In this document: piece after piece, positions 18,009-29,169 of the stretch
How positions within the stretch are numbered: the first letter of the stretch is position 1
Layout of the letters: each line of letters begins with the position of its first letter
Assembly: GCA_963728925.1 (NCBI GenBank)
Contig: CAVSMB010000029.1
Coordinates: forward strand, 447,592-511,591
Direction of reading: 5' to 3'
Source of the DNA: JBBPZA01 sp963728925
Lineage (GTDB): Bacteria > Actinomycetota > Thermoleophilia > Solirubrobacterales > Solirubrobacteraceae
Length of the DNA stretch: 64,000 nucleotides
Notes under the pieces: generated by a model
What the model was told of the DNA's origin: nothing
What the model saw: the letters and a program-made list of their open reading frames with translations, nothing else
The model's database searches: none
Made by a program: the position numbers and the translations under genes

Positions 18009-18376
18009 GGGGGCGAACTAGCTTCGACGTGGAGCTGAACGTCTTGATGTTGCGAGCCGAGGACCCGGGGTTGGCCTCGTAAAACCCCCCCGGAAACCAT
18101 AAGTGCGGACTCTCACGAGTTCAGCCTCGCCACTGTTTAGGTAGACGAGGAGTCGCCCCGGGCAGCCCGCGGCCCGGTACAGCGGCTTCAGCGAGCGGGA
18201 TCACCCCGAAGGCAGGACCTTCGGCCCGAGGGGGACATCTTCAGGAAGGTATGGCGCCGGTGACGTGCCCCGCGGATCGACCGATCCGGACGCCGAGATC
18301 AGACTCCGACGGGAACGCTCGTAGTACGCATCGTTGACGGGTTCCGCGGACGCCGGGGCAGAACCGGCCGCCTCCA
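18009..18376 (+). ncRNA. ssrA: Transfer-messenger RNA (ssrA)
   Basis: tmRNA rescues stalled ribosomes and tags the nascent peptide. The acceptor stem is GGGGGCG (18009-18015) paired with CGCCTCC (18369-18375), discriminator A18376, and it keeps the G3-U70 wobble (G18011-U18373) that marks alanine tRNAs. The 5' part has the family's GGGGGCGAAC..GCTTCGACG. The resume codon is GCG at 18105 after CCATAAGT, and the tag frame reads ADSHEFSLATV followed by TAG at 18138-18140. The ADSH start matches the mycobacterial tag, but the C terminus is LATV rather than the usual LAA. CCA is not fully encoded (A then CTC). The arm next to the acceptor has stem GCCGG/CCGGC with loop GGCAGAA instead of the canonical TTCRANY T loop. 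Ends are inferred from pairing. Confidence 0.88.
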
Positions 18377-18390
18377 CTCCCACCGGTGAT

Positions 18391-19158
18391 TCAGCCGCGC
18401 CCTGCCTCGTCGCCCAGACCGGCGACGAGGCGCCCGTCGCACCCGGCGACGGAGCGCCGCGGGTGCAGCGCGGTCACCAGCGTCAGCAGGCACACGCCCG
18501 CGGCTGCCGCGTAGGGCACGAGGTCCGACGTCGCCTGCGCGGTGGCGCCGCCGACGCGCCCGTGAGCACACGGCGGTCGTGAAGCGCGCCGCGCAGGCCG
18601 CGCAGGCCGGCTCCGGTCGGGGCCGGCGCCGGTGTGCGCAGGGTCCAGACGGCGAGCGCGCAGGCCACCACCGCGACGCTCGAGAACACCGGCTCGGTCC
18701 CAAGTCGCTCGGCCACGACGCCGAGCGCCGGCCCGGCCAGGCCGGCCGCGATGGCCGCCGCGACGCTCCGCCTATCGCCTCGCCGCGGCGCTCCCGCGGG
18801 ACCGCTCTGACCAGCCACGCCATCGCGCCGCACCACGAGAACGCGCTTCCGATGCCCTGGAGGAAGCGCGCCGCGTCGAGCTCGAGCGCCGAGCGACCGA
18901 AGCCGAAGGCGATGCTCGTGATCCCGAGCAGCGCGAGGCCGGCGAGCACGTCGGCTTGACCCCGACCCGCGCCGCGAGCCACCCGCCCGGGAGCGACCCG
19001 ACGAGGACGCCCGCCGGAAAGGTCGCGGTCAGTACTCCCGCCGAGGTCTTGGTTAGGCCGAGCTCGTCGGCGTAGTGGGGCAGTAGCGGCGTGATCGCCG
19101 CGAAGAACGTGGTGTCGACGAACACCACGGCGCCGACGAGGAGGACGAGCCTGCGCAT
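18391..19158 (-). pseudogene. MFS transporter, frameshifted and internally deleted
   Basis: From ATG 19158 the frame gives a good MFS start (LVLLVGAVVFVDTTFFAAI, GVLVGSLPGGWLAARVGVK), then shifts to VLAGLALLGITSIAFGFGRS and FLQGIGSAFSWCGAMAWLVRA, then shifts again to AAAIAAGLAGPALGVVAERL and SVAVVACALAVWTLR. After the central linker (LRGALHDRRVLTG) it jumps to what looks like the last membrane segment, YAAAAGVCLLTLVTALHPRR, ending at a TGA at 18391-18393. About five C-terminal segments are missing. The remnant ends 14 nt from the tmRNA 3' end. Confidence 0.8.
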
Positions 19159-19215
19159 CGGTCCGATGCTAGGGAGGTAGCCTGCCACGTTGCCGTCGGC
19201 CCGAGACCGAGTCCC

Positions 19216-20676
19216 ATGCTGCCCGCCACTGCGATCACGCGCGCCAGAACCGCCCGCGCTGACCCCGCGGCCGTCTCGGACCGGACCGCGAGCGCTGCCC
19301 TCTGGCGGCGCGCGCTGCCCGACGTAGCGGGGATCGCCGCCCTCTCGCTCCTGCTGTGGCTCGTGTACGGCTCGGGCTACGTCGACTACGACGCCGTCTA
19401 TGCGCTGATGTGGGGAGAGGACATCGCCCACGGGCGGGCGGCCGTGGACATCGCCGCCGTGCACTCGCCCACGTCGCATCCGCTGGACACCATGCTGGCT
19501 GCTCTGCTGGCCCCGCTCGGGAAGGCGGCCGCGCTCACGGGCCTGCAGACCGTCTCGATCGTCTCCTTCGGCGCGCTGGGCTGGTCGGCCTACCGCTTCG
19601 GAAGCCGGCTGTTCGTGCCCGTGGTCGGGGCGGTCTTCGCCGGGATCCTCGTCACCCGTCCGATCCTCGTCCACCAGGCCCTGACCGCCAACGTCGACAT
19701 CCCGTTCCTCGCGCTCGTCCTCGCGGCCGCCACGCTTGAGGCGGGGCGGACGCGCCGTGGGGCGCCCGTTCTCGCACTGCTCGCGGTCGCCGGATTGCTG
19801 CGCCCAGAGGCGTGGCTGTTGTCGGCGGCCTACCTCGTCTGGCTCTGGCCAGCGGTCTCGGGCCGGGGGCGCGCCGTCGCCGTGGCGCTCGCGCTCGCCG
19901 GGCCGGTGCTGTGGGGGGCCTTCGACCTGATCGTTGCGGGGAGCCCGCTGCACTCGATCACGGGCACGCGCCGGGCCGCGACGCGGATCGGCCGGCCTCA
20001 GGGCATCGACCGGGCGATCCGCCTGACCCCCACCTACGGGGCCAAGTTCCTCCAGGTCCTTCCGACGCTGGTCGGGCTCGTGGCGATGGTGGCGGCGCTG
20101 CGCTGGGAGCGCCGGCGAGCGCTGCTGCCCGTGGCCATCGGCGCGGTCGGCCTCGTCGCCTTCCTGTTCCTCGGGCTCGGCCGGCAGCCGCTGCTCGCCC
20201 GCTATCTCGCCATCCCGGCCTCGATGCTCGCTCTGTTCTGCGCCGCCGCGGTGGGCGCGCGCTTCGTGCCCTCGGTGCAAGCGCGGCTGGGCGGCTGGGC
20301 CACCGCGGTCTCGCTCGCGGCGGCGGCCGCGCTGCTCGTCGCCGCCGTGCAGGTCACCCCGGCGGTCCGAGACACCGTGGACCAGGCGAAGGCCCGGCAC
20401 CGCGCCGACGGCGACCTCCCGGGCCTCGTCGACCGAGAGCGCGCGGCCTTCGAGGGCTGCGGTCCGCTGCAGACGGCGTTCTTCCAGACACGGCCGCTGC
20501 TCGCCTACCTGCTCGACGAGCCCGCCAACGACATCGTGCGGGTCCGCGCCGACCGCGCCGTGTCGGGCACGGTGCTGGCCGAGCGCGACAGCGCGCCGCC
20601 GCCGCCTCCGGCGTTCCGGCCGGTGGTCCAGGACCGGTCGTGGCGGCTGCTGAGCACGTGCCGCGTGGGGGCGTGA
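19216..20676 (+). CDS. Polytopic membrane protein, GT-C glycosyltransferase-like (paralogue 1)
   Basis: A 486-aa protein with about ten hydrophobic segments, beginning with VAGIAALSLLLWLVYGSGYV. The short acidic motif YVDYDAVYALMWGEDIAHGR after the first segment resembles the first extracytoplasmic loop of GT-C (PMT/ArnT-like) lipid-linked sugar transferases. An internal LLRPEAWLLSAAYLVWLW is shared with the next gene. The C-terminal 90 residues are extracytoplasmic (GCGPLQTAFFQTRPLLAYLL). It overlaps the next gene by 4 nt (GTGA). Together with the nearby GT2 gene it may act in cell-surface glycan assembly; this is inference. Confidence 0.75.
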   Translation: MLPATAITRARTARADPAAVSDRTASAALWRRALPDVAGIAALSLLLWLVYGSGYVDYDAVYALMWGEDIAHGRAAVDIAAVHSPTSHPLDTMLAALLAPLGKAAALTGLQTVSIVSFGALGWSAYRFGSRLFVPVVGAVFAGILVTRPILVHQALTANVDIPFLALVLAAATLEAGRTRRGAPVLALLAVAGLLRPEAWLLSAAYLVWLWPAVSGRGRAVAVALALAGPVLWGAFDLIVAGSPLHSITGTRRAATRIGRPQGIDRAIRLTPTYGAKFLQVLPTLVGLVAMVAALRWERRRALLPVAIGAVGLVAFLFLGLGRQPLLARYLAIPASMLALFCAAAVGARFVPSVQARLGGWATAVSLAAAAALLVAAVQVTPAVRDTVDQAKARHRADGDLPGLVDRERAAFEGCGPLQTAFFQTRPLLAYLLDEPANDIVRVRADRAVSGTVLAERDSAPPPPPAFRPVVQDRSWRLLSTCRVGA

Positions 20677-22130
20677 GCTCGGCGGCCGCCAGGCTCGCGC
20701 CGCGCACGGCCCCCCGGGCGACCGTGGTCAGGGTGGGGCAGCTGGCCGGCGCCTGCGGCCTGCTGTCGGTCCTGCTCTGGCGGCTGTACGGCTCCCCGAC
20801 GATCGGCTATGACACCTTCTACGCGCTGACCTGGGGAGGGCAGCTCGCCAACGGCGAGCTTCCCCAGTACGAGGTCGCCCACGGACCGACGCCGCACCCC
20901 CTCGCAAACCTCGTGGCCGTGGTGCTCGCGCCGCTTGGGACGCACGACGCGATGGTGGCGGTCAGGGTCATCAGCGTCGTCGGGCTGGCCGCCCTGGGGA
21001 TCCTCTGCTTCGTGCTGGGCCGGCGCCTGTGGTCCCTGGGAGTGGGGCTGCTCTTCGCGGGGCTCGTGCTGACCCGCCCGGTGCTGGTCGGCGTGGCGCT
21101 CAACTCGGCGATCGACCTTCCGTTCCTGTGCCTCTCGCTCGGGGCGCTGCTCCTTGCGGTGACCCGGCCGCGCGACCGCTACGGCGTGCTGGCGCTCCTC
21201 GGCGCAGCCGGCCTGCTGCGCCCCGAGGCGTGGCTCTTCTCGGCTGCCTTCATCGCCTGGCGATGGCGCGCCTGCACGCAGCGCGAGCAGGGCCTCATGC
21301 TCGGCCTCGCCGCGCTGGCGCCAGCGCTGTGGATCGCCTCGGACGCGATCATCACCGGCCAGCCGGCCTACTCGTTCAGCCGCACGCGGATGATCGCCGA
21401 GCACACCGGCGAGCAGCGCGGCGGGGTCGTCCAGACGGTCATGTGGACGGCGCGATCGTGGAAGGGCATCCTCCACGTCGTCCCCGCCCTCGCCGCCCTC
21501 GGGGGGCTCGTCGCCGGGCTGCGCTACCAGCGGTCACGTGCGCTTGGACCGGCCGTGCTCATGGCCCTGGGCAGCGTCTCGTTCCTGGCCACCGGCCTCT
21601 CGGGGCTTCCACTGCTCATCCGCTACTTCCTGCTCCCCGGCGCGATCCTCTGCCTCTTCGCGGCCGTCGGCCTCCTCGGATGGCGCGAGCAGGCGCCCGG
21701 AGGCGCCGTGCGGACGTGGTGGGCACGTGTCGCGGCGGTCGGCCTCGTCGCCCTCGCGGTGAGCATCCCGTGGGAGGCGCGATCGCTCGACCGGCTGGTC
21801 TCGCGCTTCGGCGTCGCCGCGACGGCGCAGCGCGACCTCGCGCGGCTGACCGAGACGCCGGCGATGCGGGCCGCGCTCCTCAGATGCTCCCCGCTCCAGA
21901 CGCGCGACTTCCGCGCCCGCCCCGAGCTCCTCTTCCTCTGGTATGAACGCAGGCGGCAGCCGCGAGTCGTCGCCTCCCGCAGCCTCGCGCTGCGCGACGG
22001 CTTGCTGCTCCGTTACCACGGCGAGCTGGCGCCGGCGCGCGCGCCGGGGTTCACACCGGTCGTCGGCAACACGACGTGGACGCTGCTGGAGCGCTGCCGC
22101 GTCACCGGCGCCGCAGCCCGAGCACGCTGA
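20673..22130 (+). CDS. Polytopic membrane protein, GT-C glycosyltransferase-like (paralogue 2)
   Basis: A 485-aa tandem paralogue of the previous gene. Shared landmarks in the same order are YGSPTIGYDTFYALTWGGQL, FAGLVLTRPVLVGVALNSA, GLLRPEAWLFSAAFIAWRW, and a C-terminal RCSPLQTRDFRARPELLFLW. The GTG start overlaps the previous stop as GTGA. Conservation of the acidic first loop but wide divergence elsewhere suggests an old duplication with different substrates. Its 3' end overlaps the convergent GT2 gene by 29 nt. Confidence 0.75.
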   Translation: MSSAAARLAPRTAPRATVVRVGQLAGACGLLSVLLWRLYGSPTIGYDTFYALTWGGQLANGELPQYEVAHGPTPHPLANLVAVVLAPLGTHDAMVAVRVISVVGLAALGILCFVLGRRLWSLGVGLLFAGLVLTRPVLVGVALNSAIDLPFLCLSLGALLLAVTRPRDRYGVLALLGAAGLLRPEAWLFSAAFIAWRWRACTQREQGLMLGLAALAPALWIASDAIITGQPAYSFSRTRMIAEHTGEQRGGVVQTVMWTARSWKGILHVVPALAALGGLVAGLRYQRSRALGPAVLMALGSVSFLATGLSGLPLLIRYFLLPGAILCLFAAVGLLGWREQAPGGAVRTWWARVAAVGLVALAVSIPWEARSLDRLVSRFGVAATAQRDLARLTETPAMRAALLRCSPLQTRDFRARPELLFLWYERRRQPRVVASRSLALRDGLLLRYHGELAPARAPGFTPVVGNTTWTLLERCRVTGAAARAR

Positions 22131-23322
22131 TGAAGAAGCTCGAGAGGACCGTCTGGAATCCCAGCGCGGTCAGCGTGACACCGGGCACGACGAGCCGCAT
22201 GGTCGACGCGTAGTCCAGGGCTCCGAACCCCGCGCCGCGCCACTTGTTGACCGCCAGCGCGAGGAGCAGGAGCCCGACGAGGATGGCAAGGGCGCCGAGG
22301 CCGGCGCCGATCTCGAGGCTGCCGGGGCGGGTGACCTTCTCCACCCTTGGATCGGGCGGCAGGAGGCCCTCGGTCACCGCGAAGACCTTGGCGAACACGG
22401 CGAAGAGCACCGACTCGTACCCGCACAGGAGCGCGAGGCTCGCGAACAGCAGCGTGTGGGCGTCGAAGCTCACGCCGAAGGCCTGCACCCCGGGGAGGGC
22501 GATGGCGTAGCCGAGGAGCCCGAGCAGCAGGAGCGCGAGGCCGGGCGCGAGGAAGAGCCAGCGCGGGCTGAAGATCAGGAAGAAGCGCAGGGTGCGCCAG
22601 CCGTCGCGGAAGGTCCGCAGGTGGCGGGCCGAGGTCCCACGGCCGTCGGGGTGCAGGGTGATCGGCACCTCGGTCATCCGTGCGTCGCCGAGGCTCGACT
22701 TGATGATCATCTCGGTCGCGAACTCCATGCCGGCGCAGCGCTGGTGCAGGGTCGCGTAGTGGCGCTTCGTGAAGCCGCGCATCCCGCAGTACACGTCGTT
22801 GACCGGCGCGCCGAACCAGCGCCGGGCCATCGCGGAGAACATCGGATTGCCCCAGCGCCGGTGCAGGAAGGGCATCGCGCCGGGCATCACGCGCCCGCCT
22901 CCCGGCTCGAGTCGACACCCCTGCACGAGGTCGTAGCCCTCGCGCAACCGGTCGACGAACTTGGGCAGCTCGAGGAAGTCGTAGCTGTCGTCGGCGTCGC
23001 CCATGATGACGTAGCGCCCACGCGCGGCGGCGATCCCGCCTATCAGCGCGTTGCCGTAGCCGCGGCTGTCGATCGTCACCACGCGGGCGCCGAGCCGCGC
23101 GGCGATCTCCGGTGAGGCATCGGTGCTGCCGTTGTCGGCGACGATGATCTCCCCGGCGACGGAGTGGTCCTCCATCGCCTTGCGGGCCTTGACGATGCAG
23201 CGCTCCAGCGTGGCGGCCTCGTTGCGGCAGGGCATGACCACCGAGACCTCGACGGATTCGTCGAGCGGATCGGTGTCGACCTCCGATCGGTCCTGGAGCT
23301 CGGCGGCCGTTTCCCCCGCCAT
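22102..23322 (-). CDS. Membrane-anchored family 2 glycosyltransferase (DPM1-like)
   Basis: A 406-aa protein. The N-terminal GT-A domain has SVVMPCRNEAATLERCI, IIVADNGSTDASPEIA and the metal-binding IMGDADDSYDF, as in polyprenyl-phosphate mannose or glucose synthases. The C-terminal 170 residues hold four hydrophobic segments (LFLAPGLALLLLGLLGYAIA, LLFASLALLCGYESVLFAVF, IGAGLGALAILVGLLLLALA, and a last one near the end). Such enzymes charge a lipid carrier that GT-C enzymes then use, which fits the two neighbouring membrane proteins. The ATG follows TACGCT at 6 nt, a probable leaderless start. Confidence 0.9.
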   Translation of the reverse strand: MAGETAAELQDRSEVDTDPLDESVEVSVVMPCRNEAATLERCIVKARKAMEDHSVAGEIIVADNGSTDASPEIAARLGARVVTIDSRGYGNALIGGIAAARGRYVIMGDADDSYDFLELPKFVDRLREGYDLVQGCRLEPGGGRVMPGAMPFLHRRWGNPMFSAMARRWFGAPVNDVYCGMRGFTKRHYATLHQRCAGMEFATEMIIKSSLGDARMTEVPITLHPDGRGTSARHLRTFRDGWRTLRFFLIFSPRWLFLAPGLALLLLGLLGYAIALPGVQAFGVSFDAHTLLFASLALLCGYESVLFAVFAKVFAVTEGLLPPDPRVEKVTRPGSLEIGAGLGALAILVGLLLLALAVNKWRGAGFGALDYASTMRLVVPGVTLTALGFQTVLSSFFISVLGLRRR

Positions 23323-23374
23323 CGATCGAGCGTACCGCGTGCTCGCTCGGGTCGTTGGCGAGGCGTGTGCCTCC

Positions 23375-23686
23375 CTACTGCTGCGCGGCGATCTGCGCCT
23401 GCATCCGCTCGATGTACGCGGTGAGGCGCGTAAAGGCGGCGTCGAAGTCGACGAGCGGCTCGGTGTCGTACTCCACGAACGGCGAGAGCGGGTACTCGAG
23501 CATCAGGTCCATGAGCTCCTCGTGGGAGTCTGTGCTGCTGACGCTCATTCCGCCGCCGCCCGGGAATGCGTAGAGCGCCTCGAACGTGCCGTCGTCCACC
23601 TTCTGCCGCAGCCAGGCGCGGGCGGCGTTGACGGCCTCGAGTGGCGGGGGCATCGGACCGGGCCGTACAGTGACGAGGAACTTCAT
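23375..23686 (-). CDS. Small protein, likely dimeric alpha/beta-barrel (muconolactone isomerase-like)
   Basis: A 103-aa protein beginning MKFLVTVRPGPMPPPLEAVN, then ALYAFPGGGGMSVSSTDSHE and LMLEYPLSPFVEYDTEPLVD. The pattern (short beta strand, helix, GGGxxS, SHEEL, YPLxPF) fits ferredoxin-like dimeric barrels such as muconolactone isomerase or YCII-related proteins; the reaction is unknown. The start is firm: AGGAGGT lies 6 nt before the ATG. The last 20 residues form a helix (RLTAYIERMQAQIAAQQ). It is divergent from lon. Confidence 0.7.
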   Translation of the reverse strand: MKFLVTVRPGPMPPPLEAVNAARAWLRQKVDDGTFEALYAFPGGGGMSVSSTDSHEELMDLMLEYPLSPFVEYDTEPLVDFDAAFTRLTAYIERMQAQIAAQQ

Positions 23687-23795
23687 GGTCCACCTCCTGG
23701 TTGGGGAAAGAGTGGGATCGCGCCAAGTCTGACTCGTCCGACCGGGCGCCGTCAACCGACGAAGGAACGGGCGCCGGGTCGCCCACGGCGGCCGC

Positions 23796-23818
23796 TACAC
23801 TTACGTTGCGTAAGCAAC
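23796..23818 (+). promoter_or_regulatory. lon promoter with overlapping palindromic operator
   Basis: TACACT (23796-23801) is a good -10 box. It overlaps the palindrome CTTACG-TTG-CGTAAG (23800-23814), which itself overlaps GTTGC-GTAA-GCAAC (23805-23818). A repressor bound here would block transcription, so lon is probably regulated at this site. The sequence does not obviously match the HAIR or ClgR consensus. The regulator is not identified. Confidence 0.6.
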
Positions 23819-23835
23819 TACACAAAGGTGCTCCA

Positions 23836-26126
<2,291 letters not shown>

Positions 26127-26130
<4 letters not shown>

Positions 26131-26612
26131 CCCTCCGCCTGGAGCGCGTGCGCCTGGGCCTCGTTGGCCCGGGCGCACAGCCAGGCGTAGCCCGTCTGCA
26201 GGACGTCGTTGCCCGCCGAGGCGGCGAGCACCGCGGTGACCGTGCGCCCGGCCGGAGGCGACGCGAGGCGCAGTCCGACGACGCCGAGCCCGGCCCAGGC
26301 GCCGACGCAGCGGGTGCAGGTGAGCAGCTCGCCCATCGCGTGGCGCAAGCGTCGGCCACGCGGCCGGCGTCCGTCCGGCGTCTCGGCCACGAACGGCGTG
26401 CGCACCCAGGTCGCGACCTTCTCGTTGACGACCAGCTTCGAGAGCGCGCAGGTGGCGGCGGCGAGCGGCAGCCACTCCGCGGGCGTGATCGGCTCCCGGT
26501 CCAGGCGACGGGCTCGGGTCGCGACCACCAGGGTGGCCAGGAGCGAGCCGTAGGCGGCGTTGAGCACGGCGTAGTCGATCGGCTCGGTCGGCGTCTGTTC
26601 GACGGGCTCCAT
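26127..26612 (-). CDS. DUF1360 membrane protein
   Basis: A 161-aa protein. The conserved LLTCTRCVGAWAGLGVVGLR motif (CxxCxGxW) identifies DUF1360. Hydrophobic segments lie at about 18-35, 45-63, 105-120 and 125-145. The TLVVATRARRLDREPITPAEW and NEKVATWVRTPFV stretches are typical of the family, whose members are found near sporulation or lysis genes in Firmicutes and throughout actinobacteria. The role is unknown. The minus frame stays open upstream through the STAS gene's antisense strand into the topoisomerase remnant, but ATG 26612 is the family's start. Confidence 0.85.
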
Positions 26613-26712
26613 GGTCGCGAGGGCTGCCCTACCCGCGGCTCGCGAGAGCGAACCCTGCACCGTTTCGCCACCTGGATCCCGTCGCGGCGCGTCGGGTATC
26701 GTGCCGGTTCCG

Positions 26713-27048
26713 ATGGCCCTGCTCGACGTCGACACGCACGAGGAGGACGGTGCGATCCGCGTCGCCCTGAGCGGAGAGCTCGACATCTCGAGCGCCTCGC
26801 GGGTCGAGGAGGAGCTCGACCGAGTCGAGGCCGAACGCCCGCCCGTGCTGGCGCTCGACCTCCGGGGTCTGGCCTTCATGGACTCGACCGGCCTGCGGCT
26901 CATCGTCAGCGCGGACGCCCGCGCCCGCGAGCAGGGCAGGCGCCTCGCCGTGGTCCGGGGGCCCGAGGCCGTGCAGCGGATCTTCCGCGTCACGCGCCTC
27001 GACGAGCGCCTCGACATGGTCGACGATCCCGCCGCGATCGCCAGCTGA
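26713..27048 (+). CDS. STAS-domain anti-sigma factor antagonist (SpoIIAA/RsbV-like)
   Basis: A 111-aa single-domain protein. VALSGELDISSASRVEEEL and LALDLRGLAFMDSTGLRLIV are the family signature; the Ser in FMDSTG is the phosphorylation site. Such proteins bind and release SpoIIAB/RsbW kinases in partner-switching control of sigma factors. A SpoIIAB-like kinase gene lies 4 kb away (31170-31994), but nothing shows they pair. TATCGT lies 10 nt before the ATG and there is no Shine-Dalgarno. Confidence 0.93.
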   Translation: MALLDVDTHEEDGAIRVALSGELDISSASRVEEELDRVEAERPPVLALDLRGLAFMDSTGLRLIVSADARAREQGRRLAVVRGPEAVQRIFRVTRLDERLDMVDDPAAIAS

Positions 27049-27974
<926 letters not shown>

Positions 27975-27992
27975 GAGCGGCGGCGTGGCCGC

Positions 27993-28187
27993 TCAGCCCG
28001 CGTTCTCGGGGTTGCCCGTCGCCTGCTCGCGCGGCTCGGGCACGTCGGCCTGCTCGCGCTCGGTGCGACCGCCGGAGGACGAGCGCGGCGCGCCCTCTCC
28101 GGGATCCCGCTCGTCTTCGCCGACCTGGCTGTCCGGGGCCTCCTCGGGCAGCTGGTCGGACGGCCCTGGGGTCTCAGGCACCTTCAT
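27993..28187 (-). CDS. Small acidic, disordered protein
   Basis: A 64-aa hydrophilic protein (MKVPETPGPSDQLPEEAPDS at the start, ATGNPENAG at the end), rich in E, P, G and S with no hydrophobic core, so probably disordered. AAGGAGG precedes the ATG but only 1 nt away, which is close. I do not recognise a characterised family. It lies 11 nt downstream of the membrane-protein gene on the same strand and is likely cotranscribed with it. Confidence 0.55.
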   Translation of the reverse strand: MKVPETPGPSDQLPEEAPDSQVGEDERDPGEGAPRSSSGGRTEREQADVPEPREQATGNPENAG

Positions 28188-28198
28188 GCCTCCTTCGC

Positions 28199-29023
28199 TC
28201 AGCCGACGCCGGCGCCGAAGCGGTCGACGCGACGGTGATAGTGGGTGCCGGCCTTGCCGCCCGCAACCGCTGCGAGCAGCGTACCGAGCACGATCGCGGC
28301 CAGCGTGATGAGCCCGCCGGTGGTCAGCGAGCCCTCGTCGACCGGGATGCGGGGGAAGTTGAGCTGGTCGAGCACGTTGTACTTGGCGCCGAGCACGACG
28401 CCGGCGACCGCCAGCACGATCGTCACGAGCAGCGCGATGGCCCACACCCCGAAGCCCTGTTGCGCGCCGTCGAAGCGCGCCATCCGGCCGGCGACGTAGC
28501 CGCCCGCGAAGTACGCGACGAGCAGCACGACGAGCAGCAGGATGCCGCCGAGGATGCTGATCGTGTCCGCGTTGGACGTCACGTCCGCGGTGTCGTTGGC
28601 CTCGGTGAGCCCGATCGCGGTGCCGGCGGCGCCGAGGATGGCGATGAGCAGCACGCCCAGCCCGATGGCGACGAGCCAGCCGAAGAACGAGGCGGCCCAG
28701 TCCATGCCGCCGAACTCGCGGCGCTCGCGGGTTCGCCGCTCGGCGAGCACGTCCTCCGCGCCGGTTGTGCGCGCCCGGCCGGACGCGCCGACCTCGGTGC
28801 GGTCGTCGACGTCCTCGGCGTCGCGGTCGCGCACGGCCGCCGCAGTGCCGGGACGCTCGTCCTGCCATGACTCCGGGCCCATCTCGCGACGCCCGTCGCC
28901 GGGGCCGAGCTTCTCGTCGGGATAGCCGTCGCCGGGCCCGACACGATCGTCGCGGCCGACCGCGTCACCGTCTGGGGTCTCGCCCTCCGGGGCGGCACGG
29001 CGCCCTCGCAGTCTCTCGAACAT
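28199..29023 (-). CDS. Membrane protein with disordered N-terminal domain and four TM segments
   Basis: A 274-aa protein. Residues 1-105 are charged and probably cytoplasmic and disordered (repeated GPGDG, DRDAEDVDDRTE). Four hydrophobic segments follow: FFGWLVAIGLGVLLIAILGA, ILGGILLLVVLLVAYFAGGY, VWAIALLVTIVLAVAGVVLG and LITLAAIVLGTLLAAVAGGK, with GYVAGRMARFDGA after the second. The end is basic (THYHRRVDRFG). ATG 29023 has AGGAGG 9 nt upstream. The function is unknown; glycine- and alanine-rich helices of this kind occur in stress-related membrane proteins. Confidence 0.75.
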   Translation of the reverse strand: MFERLRGRRAAPEGETPDGDAVGRDDRVGPGDGYPDEKLGPGDGRREMGPESWQDERPGTAAAVRDRDAEDVDDRTEVGASGRARTTGAEDVLAERRTRERREFGGMDWAASFFGWLVAIGLGVLLIAILGAAGTAIGLTEANDTADVTSNADTISILGGILLLVVLLVAYFAGGYVAGRMARFDGAQQGFGVWAIALLVTIVLAVAGVVLGAKYNVLDQLNFPRIPVDEGSLTTGGLITLAAIVLGTLLAAVAGGKAGTHYHRRVDRFGAGVG

Positions 29024-29097
29024 GTCTCCAGGCCTCCTGGCTCTCACCCGGCGCCTACCCGCAAAGTCGCCGCGCGATTCGCCCGACGAGACGCGCA

Positions 29098-29121
29098 GAG
29101 CCCCGGCGATCGCCGGGGCTC
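29098..29121 (-). terminator. Terminator after the superoxide dismutase gene
   Basis: A perfect 24-bp palindrome (GAGCCCCGGCGA then TCGCCGGGGCTC) 48 nt after the dismutase stop. Being symmetric, it would fold on either strand. No U tract is present. Confidence 0.7.
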
Positions 29122-29169
29122 ACGGGTCAGGCGCGCATGCGGACCGCGAGAGCGCGGCGTGCGGGTCGG

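Noticed and set aside
18376..18400. Phage or island attachment site at the tmRNA 3' end
   Set aside because: No integrase gene and no second copy of the ssrA 3' sequence found in the window; kept only as a possibility in the findings.
26613..27048. One continuous minus-strand gene from 27923 down to 26127
   Set aside because: The middle part is the antisense of the STAS gene. The ends belong to unrelated families, and DUF1360 has its own expected start.
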